Shown here one piece after another: positions 36,532 through 45,798 of a stretch of DNA of 64,000 nucleotides (position 1 is the first letter of the stretch; the number at the start of each line of letters is the position of its first letter). Below the pieces are notes generated by a model. It ran no database searches and was not told the DNA's origin. It worked only from the letters and a program-made list of their open reading frames with translations. The translations under genes and the position numbers were made by a program. The stretch lies in the NCBI GenBank assembly GCA_963703655.1, contig CAVPFA010000003.1:186001-250000 (forward strand). The letters are read 5' to 3'. This DNA is from CAVPFA01 sp963703655 (GTDB lineage Bacteria > Actinomycetota > Acidimicrobiia > Acidimicrobiales > Bog-793).

Positions 36532-36606
36532 TGGAGCGGACGACGGGATTCGAACCCACGACCCTCACCTTGGCAAGGTGATGCTCTACCACTGAGCCAC
36601 GTCCGC
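36532..36606 (-). tRNA. tRNA-Gly (GCC), attachment site of the island
   Basis: The complement reads GCGGACGTGGCTCAGTGGTA, an anticodon stem-loop CACCTTGCCAAGGTG with GCC, the T arm GGGTTCGAATCCC and the acceptor CGTCCGCT followed by an encoded CCA. The acceptor pairs GCGGACG with CGTCCGC. Its 3' part (36533-36579) is repeated at 17279-17325, so the integration kept the tRNA whole at this end. Confidence 0.95.
36533..36579 (-). repeat. Right attachment repeat within tRNA-Gly
   Basis: The 47 bases are the partner of 17279-17325, in the same orientation and with a single difference. They span from the CCA end through the T arm and variable region into the anticodon stem-loop, a common crossover segment for tyrosine integrases. 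Confidence 0.88.
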
Positions 36607-36682
36607 GTTCCGCCGAATCCTACCAAGGGTCGCCCGAGTCACGCACCGAGGCGCTGGTCGGCATGAAACATTGTGAGCGCCT

Positions 36683-38397
36683 TCACCGAGCTTTTGACGA
36701 GCGTTGCTTCAGGCTCCTTCGGCGGGCTGATGAGCCGGCGCTCGAACCTACGCCGATGCCCCCGTCCTCTTCATCGGAGGCCGAGCCGCCTGGCGAGGCC
36801 GAGTCGGTAAGCGGCGCCGGCCCGCCGTGAAACGCCGAGTCGGTGGGCAGCGCCGCCCCGCCGTTCAGGACTGAGCCACCGGGCGACACCGGGTCACCGC
36901 GGACCGCCGAGTCGCTGGGCTGTGCCTGGCTGGCGCGAAACGCCGAGCCCGCTGCCCTTCCGCGCGCCGAGTAAGAAGGCCGACGCGCACCCCGGTTGGT
37001 CGTCCGAACGACTGCCATGAGCTCGTCGAGGCTGTCGACGATCATCGCCGGAACAGCCGCGATGTCAGGTACGACCTCCCGACAGGCGCTGAGCCCGAAG
37101 TACACCGAGCCGCAGTAGCTCATGACCGTGATGTTGAGACCGGCACCCTCGACAACAGGCCCAAGGGGATACATCCCGACCATGCGAGCTCCCGCCAGGA
37201 ACAAAGGAAACGAAGGTCCGGGAATATTCGAGATCGTGACGTTGAACGCTGGCCGGACGCGATCGAACATCCGCGTTGACGAGATCAAGCGAGCTGCGCG
37301 GCCTATGAGAGCAGGAAAGGTGAATTCCGTCCAGTCGGTCAGCAAGTCCGCTCCGATCAGCGACTCCTGGGACTTCGCCTCCGACATTCCGGCGGAGATC
37401 GTGCGCAGGCGCTCGACGGGATCCGCGATGTCGCTCGCGAGCGAGGTCAGCATCGCAGAGACTCGATTCCCGGCGGTGAGTCGTTCGTCGTCGGTTCGCA
37501 CCGACATCGGAACGAAGGCGACCAACGGTTCTTCGGGAAGATCGCCCGCAGCCAGCAGATAGCGCCTCAGCGCGCCGAACAAAGTGCCAGCACGACGTCG
37601 TTGACAGTGCATCCGAAATGGTTCTTCACGGCCTTCAAGTTGTCGAGCGCGACATCGCCGAACGCGATTCGGCGGTGCGGGGTGATCGCTTGGTTGAACA
37701 ACGTCTTCGGCGCGCTGAATGGTGAGGGCGGAGGGATCACCCCCGAGTTGCGATTGTGCTCCGAGACGTGCAGTGCCGTCTCCAGGAATCGCCGAGCAGC
37801 TCTAGCTGCTTTGACCGGGCTGCTAGCGAGATGGGCCCACGCACCCACTAGGAGATCGATCTCGTTCGGGAGACGTTCTGGGCCCCAGTCGTCCACGTCG
37901 TCGGGATCAGCCGGGGGGTCGGATTCGAGGTCGAGCCAGGCGGCGGTGAGCTCGGCACCCGAGACCCCGTCGATAGCTGCGTGATGCATCTTCATCACGA
38001 TTGCCCGCCGGTCGCCTTCGAGACCTTCCACGAGGTACATCTCCCATAGGGGGCGCTGGCGGTCTAGTGGCAGCCCGATCATCTGGCCCACGAAGGACTC
38101 GAGCTCCGCCTGTCCGCCCGGCGACGGCAGGCACGCCCGGCGTACGTGGTAGTCGAGATCGAAGTCTGGATCCTCGACCCACAATGGGTGAGCGAGACGG
38201 AATGGGACCTCGACCACGCGCCGTCGGAAGGGGGGCGCCCGGTGAAGGCGTCGCGCGGCCATGGCGCGCACCTGGTCGAAGGAGAAGCCGTCGGGCGCGG
38301 ACGTCGGGTCAAGAAGAAACACCCCGGTCACGTGCATGTGATTGGTGGGGGTCTCCATGCACAGCAACATGGCATCGAGCCCGCTCAGACGCTGCAT
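36683..38397 (-). CDS. Wax ester synthase / diacylglycerol acyltransferase (WS/DGAT), one frameshift
   Basis: Starting MQRLSGLDAMLLCMETPTNH, the first frame has the acyltransferase motif MHHAAIDGVSG (HHxxxDG) and NDVVLALC. A one-base shift near 37579 then continues GALRRYLLAAGDLPEEPLVA, VPMSVR and FNVTISNIPGP, the second half of a WS/DGAT (about 470 residues of family homology). It esterifies fatty acyl-CoA to fatty alcohols or diacylglycerol at the membrane, giving storage lipid. The C-terminal 95 residues are a low-complexity tail of imperfect repeats around SVLNGGAALPTDSAFHGG, then a basic end. The histidine motif is intact, so I treat the shift as a likely sequence error. Confidence 0.85.
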
Positions 38398-38539
38398 CGC
38401 ATCACTCCTCTCGTCGGACGACGGGACAGACCCGCCATCCGCGTCGCACGCTCGGCCCTCGTGGCGCCCGGCGCCCGGCCGACTCCGAGCGACTGGGAGT
38501 GTTCAGCGCCCAGCGCCCGGCCGGCGCCGCCGGGAGTCT

Positions 38540-38977
38540 TCAGCGCCCGCTGTGACCGAATCCTCCCGAGCCGCGTTCGCTCGTGTCGAGTCGATCCGCC
38601 GCCATGAAACGGGCCTCCTCCACCCGACAGATCACCAACTGGGCGATCCGGTCTCCGCGGCGGACCTCGTAAGGCGTCCCGGGATCCGTGTTGACAAGTA
38701 TGACCGCGACCTCGCCGCGATAACCAGGGTCGATCAGGCCCGGCGCGTTGAGGCAGGTGACACCGTGCTGGCCGGCGAGCCCGCTTCGTGCGAGCACAAG
38801 CCCCGCGTGGCCCTCCGGAATGCCGAGCGCGATCCCGGTAGGGATCGTCGCGCGACCACCGCCCGGAGCGAGGAGGGCGCCGGCCCTTGCAACCAGGTCA
38901 CAGCCGGCATCGCCGAGCCGCGCGTAGCTTGGGGTTGCGAGGTCCGGGTCGATGAGGACGACCGGAATCTCGAGCAC
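38540..38977 (-). CDS. dut: dUTP diphosphatase
   Basis: The 145-residue trimeric-type dUTPase has motif 1 (GDAGCDLVA), motif 2 (GLVLARSGLA), motif 3 (NAPGLIDPGYRGEVAVIL), motif 4 (RRGDRIAQLVI) and the C-terminal motif 5 (RGSGGFGHSG). It hydrolyses dUTP to dUMP and keeps uracil out of DNA. It is divergent from the oligoribonuclease gene, an arrangement seen in other actinobacteria. The downstream spacer to the WS/DGAT gene (38398-38539) is GC-rich with repeats of GCGCCCGG. Confidence 0.95.
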   Translation of the reverse strand: MLEIPVVLIDPDLATPSYARLGDAGCDLVARAGALLAPGGGRATIPTGIALGIPEGHAGLVLARSGLAGQHGVTCLNAPGLIDPGYRGEVAVILVNTDPGTPYEVRRGDRIAQLVICRVEEARFMAADRLDTSERGSGGFGHSGR

Positions 38978-39006
38978 TAAAGGGCACCGTAGTGGAGCCT
39001 GCCCGC

Positions 39007-39684
39007 GTGCAGGTACGATTCGGCTCCGTGCTGGTGTGGATGGATCTCGAGATGACGGGGCTCGACCCGGCCTCGAATGTCATCGTCGAGATCGCGACCA
39101 TCGTGACCGACGACGACCTGAACATCGTCGCCGAAGGGCCAGACCTGGTCATGGGTGCGACGCCCGAACAGCTGGCGTGCATGGACGAGGTCGTGCGCAA
39201 GATGCACACGACAAGTGGCCTGCTCACCGCGATCGACGAATCGACGGTGACGGTGGAAGAGGCCCAAGCGGCAACCCTCGAGTTCGTCAAGTCACAGGTT
39301 CCCACGGCGGGATCGGTGCCGCTGTGTGGGAATTCGATCGCGATGGACCGCCGTTTCTTGAGGCATCACATGCCGGCCCTTGACGAGTACTTCCACTACC
39401 GCTCGATCGACGTGTCGACGGTGAAGGAGCTCTGCAAGCGCTGGTACCACGACGTCTACGCCGCGAGACCGCAGAAGCTCACGGCGCACCGGGCACTCGA
39501 CGACATAAGAGAGAGCGTCGCCGAGTTGAGCTACTACCGCGAGTACCTCTTTCGCACGCCGGAGGAAATCCGAGCGCTGGCGGCGGTGCCTCGACCGGGC
39601 GCAGAGACAGAGCAGCCCGGCGCCGCGGAGCCGCCCGGCGCCGAGACCGAGCCCGCGGCAGCGCCTGCGCCGGCGTCACGCTGA
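39007..39684 (+). CDS. orn: Oligoribonuclease
   Basis: The DEDDh exonuclease motifs are all present: WMDLEMTGLDPASNVIVEIA (Exo I with D and E), CGNSIAMDRRFLRHHMP (Exo II), and HRALDDIRESVAEL (Exo III with H and D). The enzyme degrades 2-5 nucleotide RNAs to monomers and completes c-di-GMP turnover. I prefer GTG 39007 with GGAG nine bases upstream; GTGs at 38992 and 39028 are alternatives. A 30-residue Pro/Ala/Glu-rich tail (PGAAEPPGAETEPAAAPAPA) follows the normal C-terminus. Its end overlaps the convergent patatin gene by nine bases. Confidence 0.93.
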   Translation: MQVRFGSVLVWMDLEMTGLDPASNVIVEIATIVTDDDLNIVAEGPDLVMGATPEQLACMDEVVRKMHTTSGLLTAIDESTVTVEEAQAATLEFVKSQVPTAGSVPLCGNSIAMDRRFLRHHMPALDEYFHYRSIDVSTVKELCKRWYHDVYAARPQKLTAHRALDDIRESVAELSYYREYLFRTPEEIRALAAVPRPGAETEQPGAAEPPGAETEPAAAPAPASR

Positions 39685-40689
39685 CCGCTCGCGGGCCTTT
39701 CTTCTCGTCAGTGGCGGGTGTCCGCCGGTGTGGGACCACCATCTCGTGCCGAGACGAATCCCACCTCGTTCGACAAGTTGCTCCTCGACCCGGTCGAGCA
39801 CGACTCTCGCATCGAGGTAGCCACGCTCCAACAGCTCCTCGGTGCGCGAAAAGTCCTGCCACATGAGCTCCTGGACCCCGGACTGCTCCAGCACGATGAC
39901 GTCGACGCCTGCGGGGATCGCGGCGAGCTCTCGGCGAAGGCGCGTTCGTATCGACAGCCCGAAAGCGACGAGCATCGCCTCGTACGGCCGCTCGTAGTCG
40001 ACCGCGTGGGAGTTCACCCCGCCGCACAACAGCACGTAGACCCGCCGCGCACCCGCGGCGAGCGCCACCGACAGCGGAGTGTTGTCAACCACGCCCCCGT
40101 CGATGTACCGGATCCCCTCGCGTTCGACCGCCGGGAAGACCGCGGGCAGGGCCGCCGACGCGACGACGGCCTCGACCGCCGGCCCTTCGGTCAGCCATTC
40201 CTCGACGCCGTCGTCCAGACGCGTCGCCACGACGGTGAGTGGCACGAGCGAGTCCTCCAGCCGGTCGAAACGGAGGAAGCCCTGCACCACCCGTCGCAGA
40301 CCCTCGATCGGGTAGACGGCGTCACGGCGTTCGACGAAGCGCCACGATCCATGCAGTCGGCCTTTGGGGAAGACCTCATTGGACGCGACCGTGCGCCACA
40401 TCTCGGCTGCGAGGTAGGTGCCTTCGAGCGTCGGCTGGCCGGCGAAGAACGCCGCGTTGACTGCTCCGATCGAGGTGCCCACCACAAGGTCGGGGACAAT
40501 TCCCCGTTCGCACAGGGCGCGCAACATCCCCACTTGGCAGGCACCTCGGTTGCCGCCTCCCGAGAGCACGAAGGCGGTCTGGACCGGGTCAGGCCCACGT
40601 GCGGGGACGCCGACGGACCCGGTGACCGCCAAGGGGCGAGTGACGGCTCCCTCGAGATAGGGCTTCGGGGCGGCCCCGTAGACAGGCAC
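39676..40689 (-). CDS. Patatin-like phospholipase
   Basis: The 337-residue protein has the patatin dyad and oxyanion loop: FVLSGGGNRGACQVGMLRAL, GXSXG in VVGTSIGAVNAAFF, and DGG in YIDGGVVDNTPLSVAL. Serine and aspartate form the catalytic dyad of lipid acyl hydrolases. An N-terminal extension of about 35 residues (GTG start at 40689) lies before the domain. It starts 15 bases after the stop of the reductase gene at 40705, so the two are probably cotranscribed. Confidence 0.9.
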   Translation of the reverse strand: MPVYGAAPKPYLEGAVTRPLAVTGSVGVPARGPDPVQTAFVLSGGGNRGACQVGMLRALCERGIVPDLVVGTSIGAVNAAFFAGQPTLEGTYLAAEMWRTVASNEVFPKGRLHGSWRFVERRDAVYPIEGLRRVVQGFLRFDRLEDSLVPLTVVATRLDDGVEEWLTEGPAVEAVVASAALPAVFPAVEREGIRYIDGGVVDNTPLSVALAAGARRVYVLLCGGVNSHAVDYERPYEAMLVAFGLSIRTRLRRELAAIPAGVDVIVLEQSGVQELMWQDFSRTEELLERGYLDARVVLDRVEEQLVERGGIRLGTRWWSHTGGHPPLTRRKARERSA

Positions 40690-40704
40690 CGACTCAGCTC
40701 CGCG

Positions 40705-41719
40705 TCAAGATCTGACGTCGATCACGACCCGGCCCCGGATGCGGCCGGCGAGGATCTCCTCGCTGAGTCCAGGAACGCGCTCGAGCGGCTCGACGATCGT
40801 CATCTCTTCGACCAACGCCGGCGGCAGTCCGGCCGCGAGCCGGTCCCACGCCTCCTCGCGGAGCTCGAGCGGCGCCCGTACCGACTCGATGCCGGCCAGC
40901 GTCACGCCGCGGAGGATGAACGGGTGAACCGTCGTCGGCAGCTCTGCGCCGCCGGCGAGGCCGCAAGCGGCTGACGCACCCTCCGTACCGCGTCTGGCGG
41001 AGCACCGTGGCAAGGGTGGTGCCTCCGACCGCGTCGACGCCGCCGAAGAAACGCTCCCGGTCGAGGGGCCGGGGCGGTGCATCTGCGAGGTCTGATCGGG
41101 GCAGGATCTCGGACGCCCCGAGGCGGCGCAGGTATCCGTCCTGCTCGGGCCTGCCGCTGACGGCTACGACCTTGTATCCCAGCTCGGCCAGGAGAGCGAC
41201 GGCAACGCTGCCCACGCCTCCGGCCGCGCCGGTGACCACGACCGGGTCGTCGCCCGCAAGCTCGGGGGTCGCGCCGTGGCGCTCGAGAGCCAGGACACAG
41301 AACATCGCCGTCAGCCCAGCGGTGCCGATCGACATCGCCCACCGGGCGTCACGGCGCTCGGGCACCCGCACGAGCCAATCCGGTCGGACCCGGGCCACTT
41401 CGGAGAACCCGCCCCAGTGCTCCTCCCCCAGGCCGTGACCGGTGGCAATGACCTGATCGCCCCGGCCCCAGGTCGGATCGGCGGACTCCTCGACCTCGCC
41501 GGCCAGGTCGACCCCGCACACCATCGGATACCTCCGCACGACCCGGCCCCTGCCGGTGACCGCCAGCCCGTCCTTGTAGTTGAGGCTCGAATAGCCAACT
41601 CGGACGGTGACGGCTTCGTCCGGCAGCTGGTCGCGGGACAGTGTGACGAGGCGGCCGGACGGGCCGTCGGGCTCCCCGGCCAGGATGGCCCGGAACGACA
41701 CGGCGTCGCGCACGTCCAT
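40705..41719 (-). CDS. YhdH/AcuI-type quinone oxidoreductase (acrylyl-CoA reductase family), one frameshift
   Basis: From ATG 41719 the frame reads YSSLNYKDGLAVTGRGRVVR, VCGVDLAGEVEES, GGFSEVARVRPDWLV and the nucleotide motif VVVTGAAGGVGSVAVALLAE, as in zinc-free MDR enzymes of the YhdH family (AcuI reduces acryloyl-CoA with NADPH). After VLRQTRYGG the frame shifts near 40976 and continues ACGLAGGAELPTTVHPFILR, GVTLAGIESVRAP and ends GRIRGRVVIDVRS. All family landmarks are present across the two frames (about 338 residues). The shift is probably a sequence error. The unshifted frame runs on as an arginine-rich tail that I reject. Confidence 0.85.
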
Positions 41720-41750
41720 GCCCGAACGCTACCGGGCGGCGGGGCCCTCC

Positions 41751-42479
41751 TCAGACCTTGCTGGCGACGAGCGCGGCCAGTGCCTGGGCGCCGGTGCCGC
41801 CGATGGGCATGTGCGTGCCGTCCGTGTAGAACCACCCGGGGTTCGCGGCCGCGAGCGCCTGCCAGTCGGCGAGCACCGCGACCTTCGGATAGCGAGCCAC
41901 GCCCGCCGCGAGTTCGGCGTTCACCTCATCCTGCCAGGACCGGTCCACATGCGTGGTGATGAAGACGACCCGCGACGCGCCCGAGCACGCCGACATCATC
42001 TCGTCGAACTGCCCGGCCGAGAACGGGCCGTTCGTGCCGAGGCCGATCACGATGATGGCACCGAGACGGCCTTCCGCCCTCAAGGACTGGACCAGCGTGA
42101 TCCCCTGGTAGAACTGGTACGACACGAAAGCCTCGACGTCGACGCCCGGGATGTCATTGACAAGGTCGGGCTGCCCGTCGAGCATGACCGAGTCACCGAT
42201 CGCCGTGACGTGATGGGGGATGAGCCCGGGCCCCGGCGACCTGAGCGGGGGTGTCGTGGTCGTGGCCTGCGGAGCGGTCGTGGTCGTGGGCGGAGCACTC
42301 GTGGTAGTCGTAGCGAGGCTCGTCGTCGTGCCCGCCTGCGTCGTCCCAACTGAGACCTTGAACGTCCCGGAGGTTGTCGCTGGAATGCTCTGCCCCGGTC
42401 CACACGCTCCGAGGATCACGGCGAGCAACCCGACCGCTACCGCTAGGCCGATCGATCGAAAGGGCTGACTACAGATCAT
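41751..42479 (-). CDS. SGNH-hydrolase-like lipoprotein
   Basis: From ATG 42479 (GAGGGAGCAC just upstream) the protein has 242 residues. A lipoprotein signal ends in the lipobox LGAC (AVGLLAVILGACGPG), then comes a Thr-rich linker of about 50 residues (TTTTSAPPTTTTAPQATTTT). The SGNH domain follows: TAIGDSVMLDG (block I Ser), IVIGLGTNGPF (block III Asn) and FYTDGTHMP (block V Asp and His). Such domains, often attached to acyltransferase-3 proteins, remove or transfer acyl groups on surface glycans. It would be anchored on the outer face of the membrane. Confidence 0.85.
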   Translation of the reverse strand: MICSQPFRSIGLAVAVGLLAVILGACGPGQSIPATTSGTFKVSVGTTQAGTTTSLATTTTSAPPTTTTAPQATTTTPPLRSPGPGLIPHHVTAIGDSVMLDGQPDLVNDIPGVDVEAFVSYQFYQGITLVQSLRAEGRLGAIIVIGLGTNGPFSAGQFDEMMSACSGASRVVFITTHVDRSWQDEVNAELAAGVARYPKVAVLADWQALAAANPGWFYTDGTHMPIGGTGAQALAALVASKV

Positions 42480-42687
42480 GTGCTCCCTCGAGCAGGAGAA
42501 AGGTGGGGCGGGCTCACCTCTCCGGGCGAGCCCGGCGAACGGTCCATGTTCAAAGCCGAGACCCCTGAGCCTTGACGGGGCAGTCATTCTAGATGAAGGA
42601 CGCTGCTGCTCCAGGGTCACCGCCGACGGGAGGCGGCGAGCCCTGAGGCGCTCTCCTGGCGTTCGCCCGAGCTCTCGGGGAGGTCAG

Positions 42688-43110
42688 ATGAACCAGGCGA
42701 AACGGCCTGCGGGCTATTCCGGCACACCGCTCGCCAAGAAACTCGGAGTCCGCGAAGGCTCGACCGTCGCCCTCGTGGGCGCCGCTGCGACTTTCACGAT
42801 CCCCGACCTCCCGCCGGGTGTCTCGTTGTGGCGATCGGGTCGCAAACCAAGCGACGTGACTCTCTGGTTCGTGAAGTCGGCCGCCGAGCTCGCCTCCCAT
42901 ATCGGCGAGATGGCGACGCGCGCCCAGGGCAGCGCGCTTTGGATCTGCTGGCCAAAACGAGCTTCGGGTGTCCCGACCGACGTCACCGAGCACGCCGTCC
43001 GCGCCGCCGGCCTGGCGAACGGGCTGGTCGACTTCAAGATCGGGGCGATCGACGAGACCTGGTCGGGACTTCGTTTCGCCGTGGCCAAGAGCCGGACGAC
43101 GGGCTCATGA
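42688..43110 (+). CDS. DUF3052 family protein
   Basis: The 140-residue protein reads YSGTPLAKKLGVREGSTVAL, PPGVSLWRSGRKPSDVTLWF, IWICWPKRASG-like core (ALWICWPKRASGVPTDVTEH) and VDFKIGAIDETWSGLRFAVA. This is the DUF3052 pattern, widespread in actinobacteria and of unknown function. GGGGAGGTC precedes the ATG by two to three bases. Its stop overlaps the PhzF start by four bases (ATGA), so they are translated together. Confidence 0.85.
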   Translation: MNQAKRPAGYSGTPLAKKLGVREGSTVALVGAAATFTIPDLPPGVSLWRSGRKPSDVTLWFVKSAAELASHIGEMATRAQGSALWICWPKRASGVPTDVTEHAVRAAGLANGLVDFKIGAIDETWSGLRFAVAKSRTTGS

Positions 43111-43880
43111 CCGATCTCGCCGAGCCTGTGGTGCACGTGCTCCGTGTGTTCACCGACGAGGACGGTCGTCACGGCAACCTTCTCGGCGTCGTCGCGGGCG
43201 CTCTGGTCGATCCCGACGACCGCCAGTGGGTCGCCCACGAGCTCGGCTTCAGCGAGACCGTGTTTATCGACGCCCATGTCATGGCCGCCACCTTCAACGA
43301 CGCCCATGTCATTCCCGCCAACCGTGCCGCCGCCGAGGTGCGCATCTTCACGCCGGTGGCGGAGCTCCCGCTCGCCGGCCACCCGCTCGTCGGCACCGCC
43401 TGGTACCTCCAACGGGAGGTTCTCCGAAAGAGCCCTGGCGCGGGCCACTGGCCAATTCGGGTCGAGCTCTGGCCCCCGGGCGGCTTCGTGCCAGGGTGGA
43501 CCGGCCAAGACGGCCGACAGTGGATCTCGGCACCCCTGGATGCGCTGCCCGACTGGACGATCGTCGAGTTGCACTCGCCCACCGCGATCGACGATCTCAC
43601 AGGACCGATACGGCCCGAGCACGATCACGTGGTCTATTGGGCGTGGATCGATACCGGGGTGGTGTGCGTCCGGTGCTTCGCGCCCCGTTTCGGGATCGTC
43701 GAGGACGAAGCCACCGGTTCGGCGGCGCTCCGCCTAACGACCTTGCTGGCGCAGCCGCTCGAGATCCGCCAAGGCAAGGGCTCGCTTCTGTACGCCCGCC
43801 CTGTCGACGCCGACCGGGCGTCGGTCGGGGGCTTGGTCGTCGAGGACGACCCCCTTCCGTTACCGTCGCTCGAGGCCTAG
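43107..43880 (+). CDS. PhzF-family isomerase-like protein
   Basis: The 257-residue protein has the duplicated PhzF/diaminopimelate-epimerase-like fold: VLRVFTDEDGRHGNLLGVV, the glutamate in LGFSETVFI that serves as general acid/base in PhzF, AELPLAGHPLVGTAWYL, and IVEDEATGSAALRLTTLLAQ near the end. PhzF isomerises dihydro-hydroxyanthranilate in phenazine synthesis; homologues outside phenazine clusters have unknown substrates, and no phenazine gene is nearby. It is coupled to the DUF3052 gene. Confidence 0.85.
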   Translation: MTDLAEPVVHVLRVFTDEDGRHGNLLGVVAGALVDPDDRQWVAHELGFSETVFIDAHVMAATFNDAHVIPANRAAAEVRIFTPVAELPLAGHPLVGTAWYLQREVLRKSPGAGHWPIRVELWPPGGFVPGWTGQDGRQWISAPLDALPDWTIVELHSPTAIDDLTGPIRPEHDHVVYWAWIDTGVVCVRCFAPRFGIVEDEATGSAALRLTTLLAQPLEIRQGKGSLLYARPVDADRASVGGLVVEDDPLPLPSLEA

Positions 43881-43930
43881 CGGCCGCTTGGCTGCCCCGG
43901 CCTCGCGACATCACCGAGCCAGCGCTTCTC

Positions 43931-44611
43931 TCATCCGCCGTACGCCGGGACGACGGCGCCACTCACTGGAGCGGACGCCTCGCTGACCAGGAACGTGATC
44001 ACATCGGCTATGGCCGCTGGCTCGACAGCGCCTGGCAACATCTCAGGCGGGAGTATCGCCTTGTTCTTCTCGGTGGCCATGAGCTGCGGGAGGACGGCGT
44101 TGACCCGGATGCCGTGAGGCCTCAGCTCGACGTCGAGGATGCGGGTCAGGTGTACAAGCGCCGCCTTGGTCACCCCGTAGGCGGCAGTACCAGGCAAGGG
44201 CTCGACGCCTTGTCGCGCCGCGGTATGGACGATCACCCCCGAGCCCTTTTGTCGCATGTGAGGAGCCACCGCCTGTGTCAACCACAGCGCAGTGCCGAGG
44301 TTCACGTCCATCAGTTGCCGAAGGCCCTCGGGTGTCACGGTGAGAGCGTCGCCAAGCTCGTAGGCACCGATGGTGTTGACTAGGACGTCCGGCGGGCCGA
44401 TCTGTCTAGCGATTCGGTCCACCAGGGGCTTGGGCTGGGCGGGGTCGGTGGCGTCGGCGACTTCCCGGTGGATCTGCTCCGGCAGCTGCCTCAGGCCGGC
44501 TTCGTTACGGTCAACAGCCACGACGGCAAGCCCGGCTGCGTGCAGGGCAAGGGCCGTGGCTTGACCCAGTCCGCTGCCGGCACCTGCCACGATGGCGATG
44601 CGTGTGCTCAT
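43931..44611 (-). CDS. SDR-family oxidoreductase
   Basis: From ATG 44611 (MSTRIAIVAGAGSGLGQATA; GAAAGG about six bases upstream) the 226-residue enzyme has the cofactor motif AGAGSGLGQA, the acid in VVAVDRNEAG, DVLVNTIGAYEL, VIVHTAARQGVEP and YGVTK with Tyr and Lys. It is divergent from a metallo-beta-lactamase-fold gene, and the region between carries a dyad also found before the marR gene at 45799. I infer that MarR controls both. Confidence 0.87.
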   Translation of the reverse strand: MSTRIAIVAGAGSGLGQATALALHAAGLAVVAVDRNEAGLRQLPEQIHREVADATDPAQPKPLVDRIARQIGPPDVLVNTIGAYELGDALTVTPEGLRQLMDVNLGTALWLTQAVAPHMRQKGSGVIVHTAARQGVEPLPGTAAYGVTKAALVHLTRILDVELRPHGIRVNAVLPQLMATEKNKAILPPEMLPGAVEPAAIADVITFLVSEASAPVSGAVVPAYGG

Positions 44612-44653
44612 GGTGCGCACCTTTCGAGAAGGAGGATAGGACCTAATCAATCT

Positions 44654-44667
44654 TGCTTGCCCAAGCA
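44654..44667. promoter_or_regulatory. Putative MarR operator in SDR-MBL divergent promoter
   Basis: TGCTTGCCCAAGCA is a perfect inverted repeat (TGCTTG-CC-CAAGCA). A close copy, TGCTTTCTCAAGCA, lies directly before the marR start (46293-46306). Sharing of a dyad between the regulator and a divergent promoter 1.6 kb away supports a small MarR regulon. Confidence 0.65.
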
Positions 44668-44742
44668 TATATTCGGGAGTACCGTTCCGGAAGCACCGAA
44701 TGAGCCCACCGCCAGCCCTGCCCCATCGCCAAGGGAGGAAGC

Positions 44743-45718
44743 ATGACTCCAAGTATTTCAAGCAGCGCCCAGACGTTGCCCGACTACGTCCCTGTGCCGG
44801 CTTCGGCACTTGGTCCGGCTCTGAACGAGCAGGGGTATTACGTCGGGCGGGTCGAGCGGAACCTCTTCTGGGTTACCGATGGCACGTACCAGTCGGCATT
44901 CCTGCTCACCGGCGAAGGTGTCGTCCTGTTCGATGCCCCACCGACAATCGGCCACAACCTACGCAGGGCTGTCGACGAGATGGCTGAGGCCGAAGGCGTC
45001 ACGAACGCCGTCACGCACCTCGTGTACTCGCACCACCACGCCGACCACGCCGGCGCAGCGAACTTGTTCGGCGACGACATCATGCGGATCGGACATGAGG
45101 AGACTCGTCGCCTGCTCCTAAGGGACGGCGACCCGACCCGACCCGCGCCGGAGGTCAGGTTTCAGGACGCTTACACCCTGAATGTCGCTGACGATCGCGT
45201 GGAACTCGCCTTCCACGGTCCCAACCACTCGCCCGACAACATCTTCATCCACTTCCCCGATCATGACGCGCTGATGCTCATCGACATCGTCAACCCCGGC
45301 TGGGTGCCGATCTACAACCTCAACCTCACAGAAGACGTGCCTGGGTACATCGACGCTGCGGACAAGGCCCTCTCCTACCCATGGACGCACTACATCGGGG
45401 GCCACCTGGGCCGGCTCGGCACCCGAGACGACGTCATCGTGCATCAGGAGTACGTCGCGGACATCGCTGAGAACGCGGCAAACAGCACTGGCCGGCGTGG
45501 ACCCGACCCCGTACTTTGTCAAGTACGGCGCCAACGTCTGGGCTGCCGTGGCGGGCTACCTCGACGAGGTCACTGAGCGCGCTGCGGAACCAGTCATCGC
45601 CAAATACACAGGAGTTCTCGCGGCCGCGGACGTCAAGGCGTTCACCTATACGACCACTTTTGCCGTCCTGCAGTCCATGCGCCTCAACCTCGGCGCAGGA
45701 TCGCAGGTCCACCCCTGA
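44743..45718 (+). CDS. Metallo-beta-lactamase-fold hydrolase, one frameshift
   Basis: The first frame (ATG 44743, AGGGAGGAAGC upstream) carries the MBL zinc motif YSHHHADHAG, GEGVVLFDAPPTIGHN, the histidine in FHGPNHSPDNIFIHFPDHD and ALMLIDIVNPGW. After IAENAAN the frame shifts near 45484 and continues ALAGVDPTPYFVKYGANVWA, then VAGYLDEVTERAAEPVIAKY and LNLGAGSQVHP. The joined protein has about 325 residues. It belongs to the MBL group with a C-terminal helical extension and would hydrolyse an ester, thioester or lactone. Divergent from the SDR gene; probable MarR target. Confidence 0.8.
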
Positions 45719-45798
45719 CAGAGAGAGCCGTGATCACCGAGCACCACAGCTAAGGCGCTCGGTTCGGTCAGGCAAGATATTGCGAAACTTTCCATTCG

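Larger units (their letters stand above)
17279..36579. mobile_element. Integrated catabolic island in tRNA-Gly(GCC), about 19.3 kb
   Basis: The left end is a 47-base copy of the 3' portion of tRNA-Gly (17279-17325). The right end is the same sequence within the complete tRNA-Gly gene (36533-36579). They are direct repeats with 46 of 47 bases identical. A tyrosine integrase gene starts about 155 bases inside the right end and reads inward, as is usual for tRNA-targeted integrative elements. Cargo genes form two converging sets devoted to import and oxidation of a small carbon source. No conjugation, replication or phage structural genes are present, so it cannot move alone unless helped. Several cargo genes are visibly richer in A+T than the flanks. 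Confidence 0.82.

Noticed and set aside
39718..40974. 418-residue plus-strand open frame
   Set aside because: It is antisense to the patatin gene and the end of the reductase gene, both with intact catalytic motifs.
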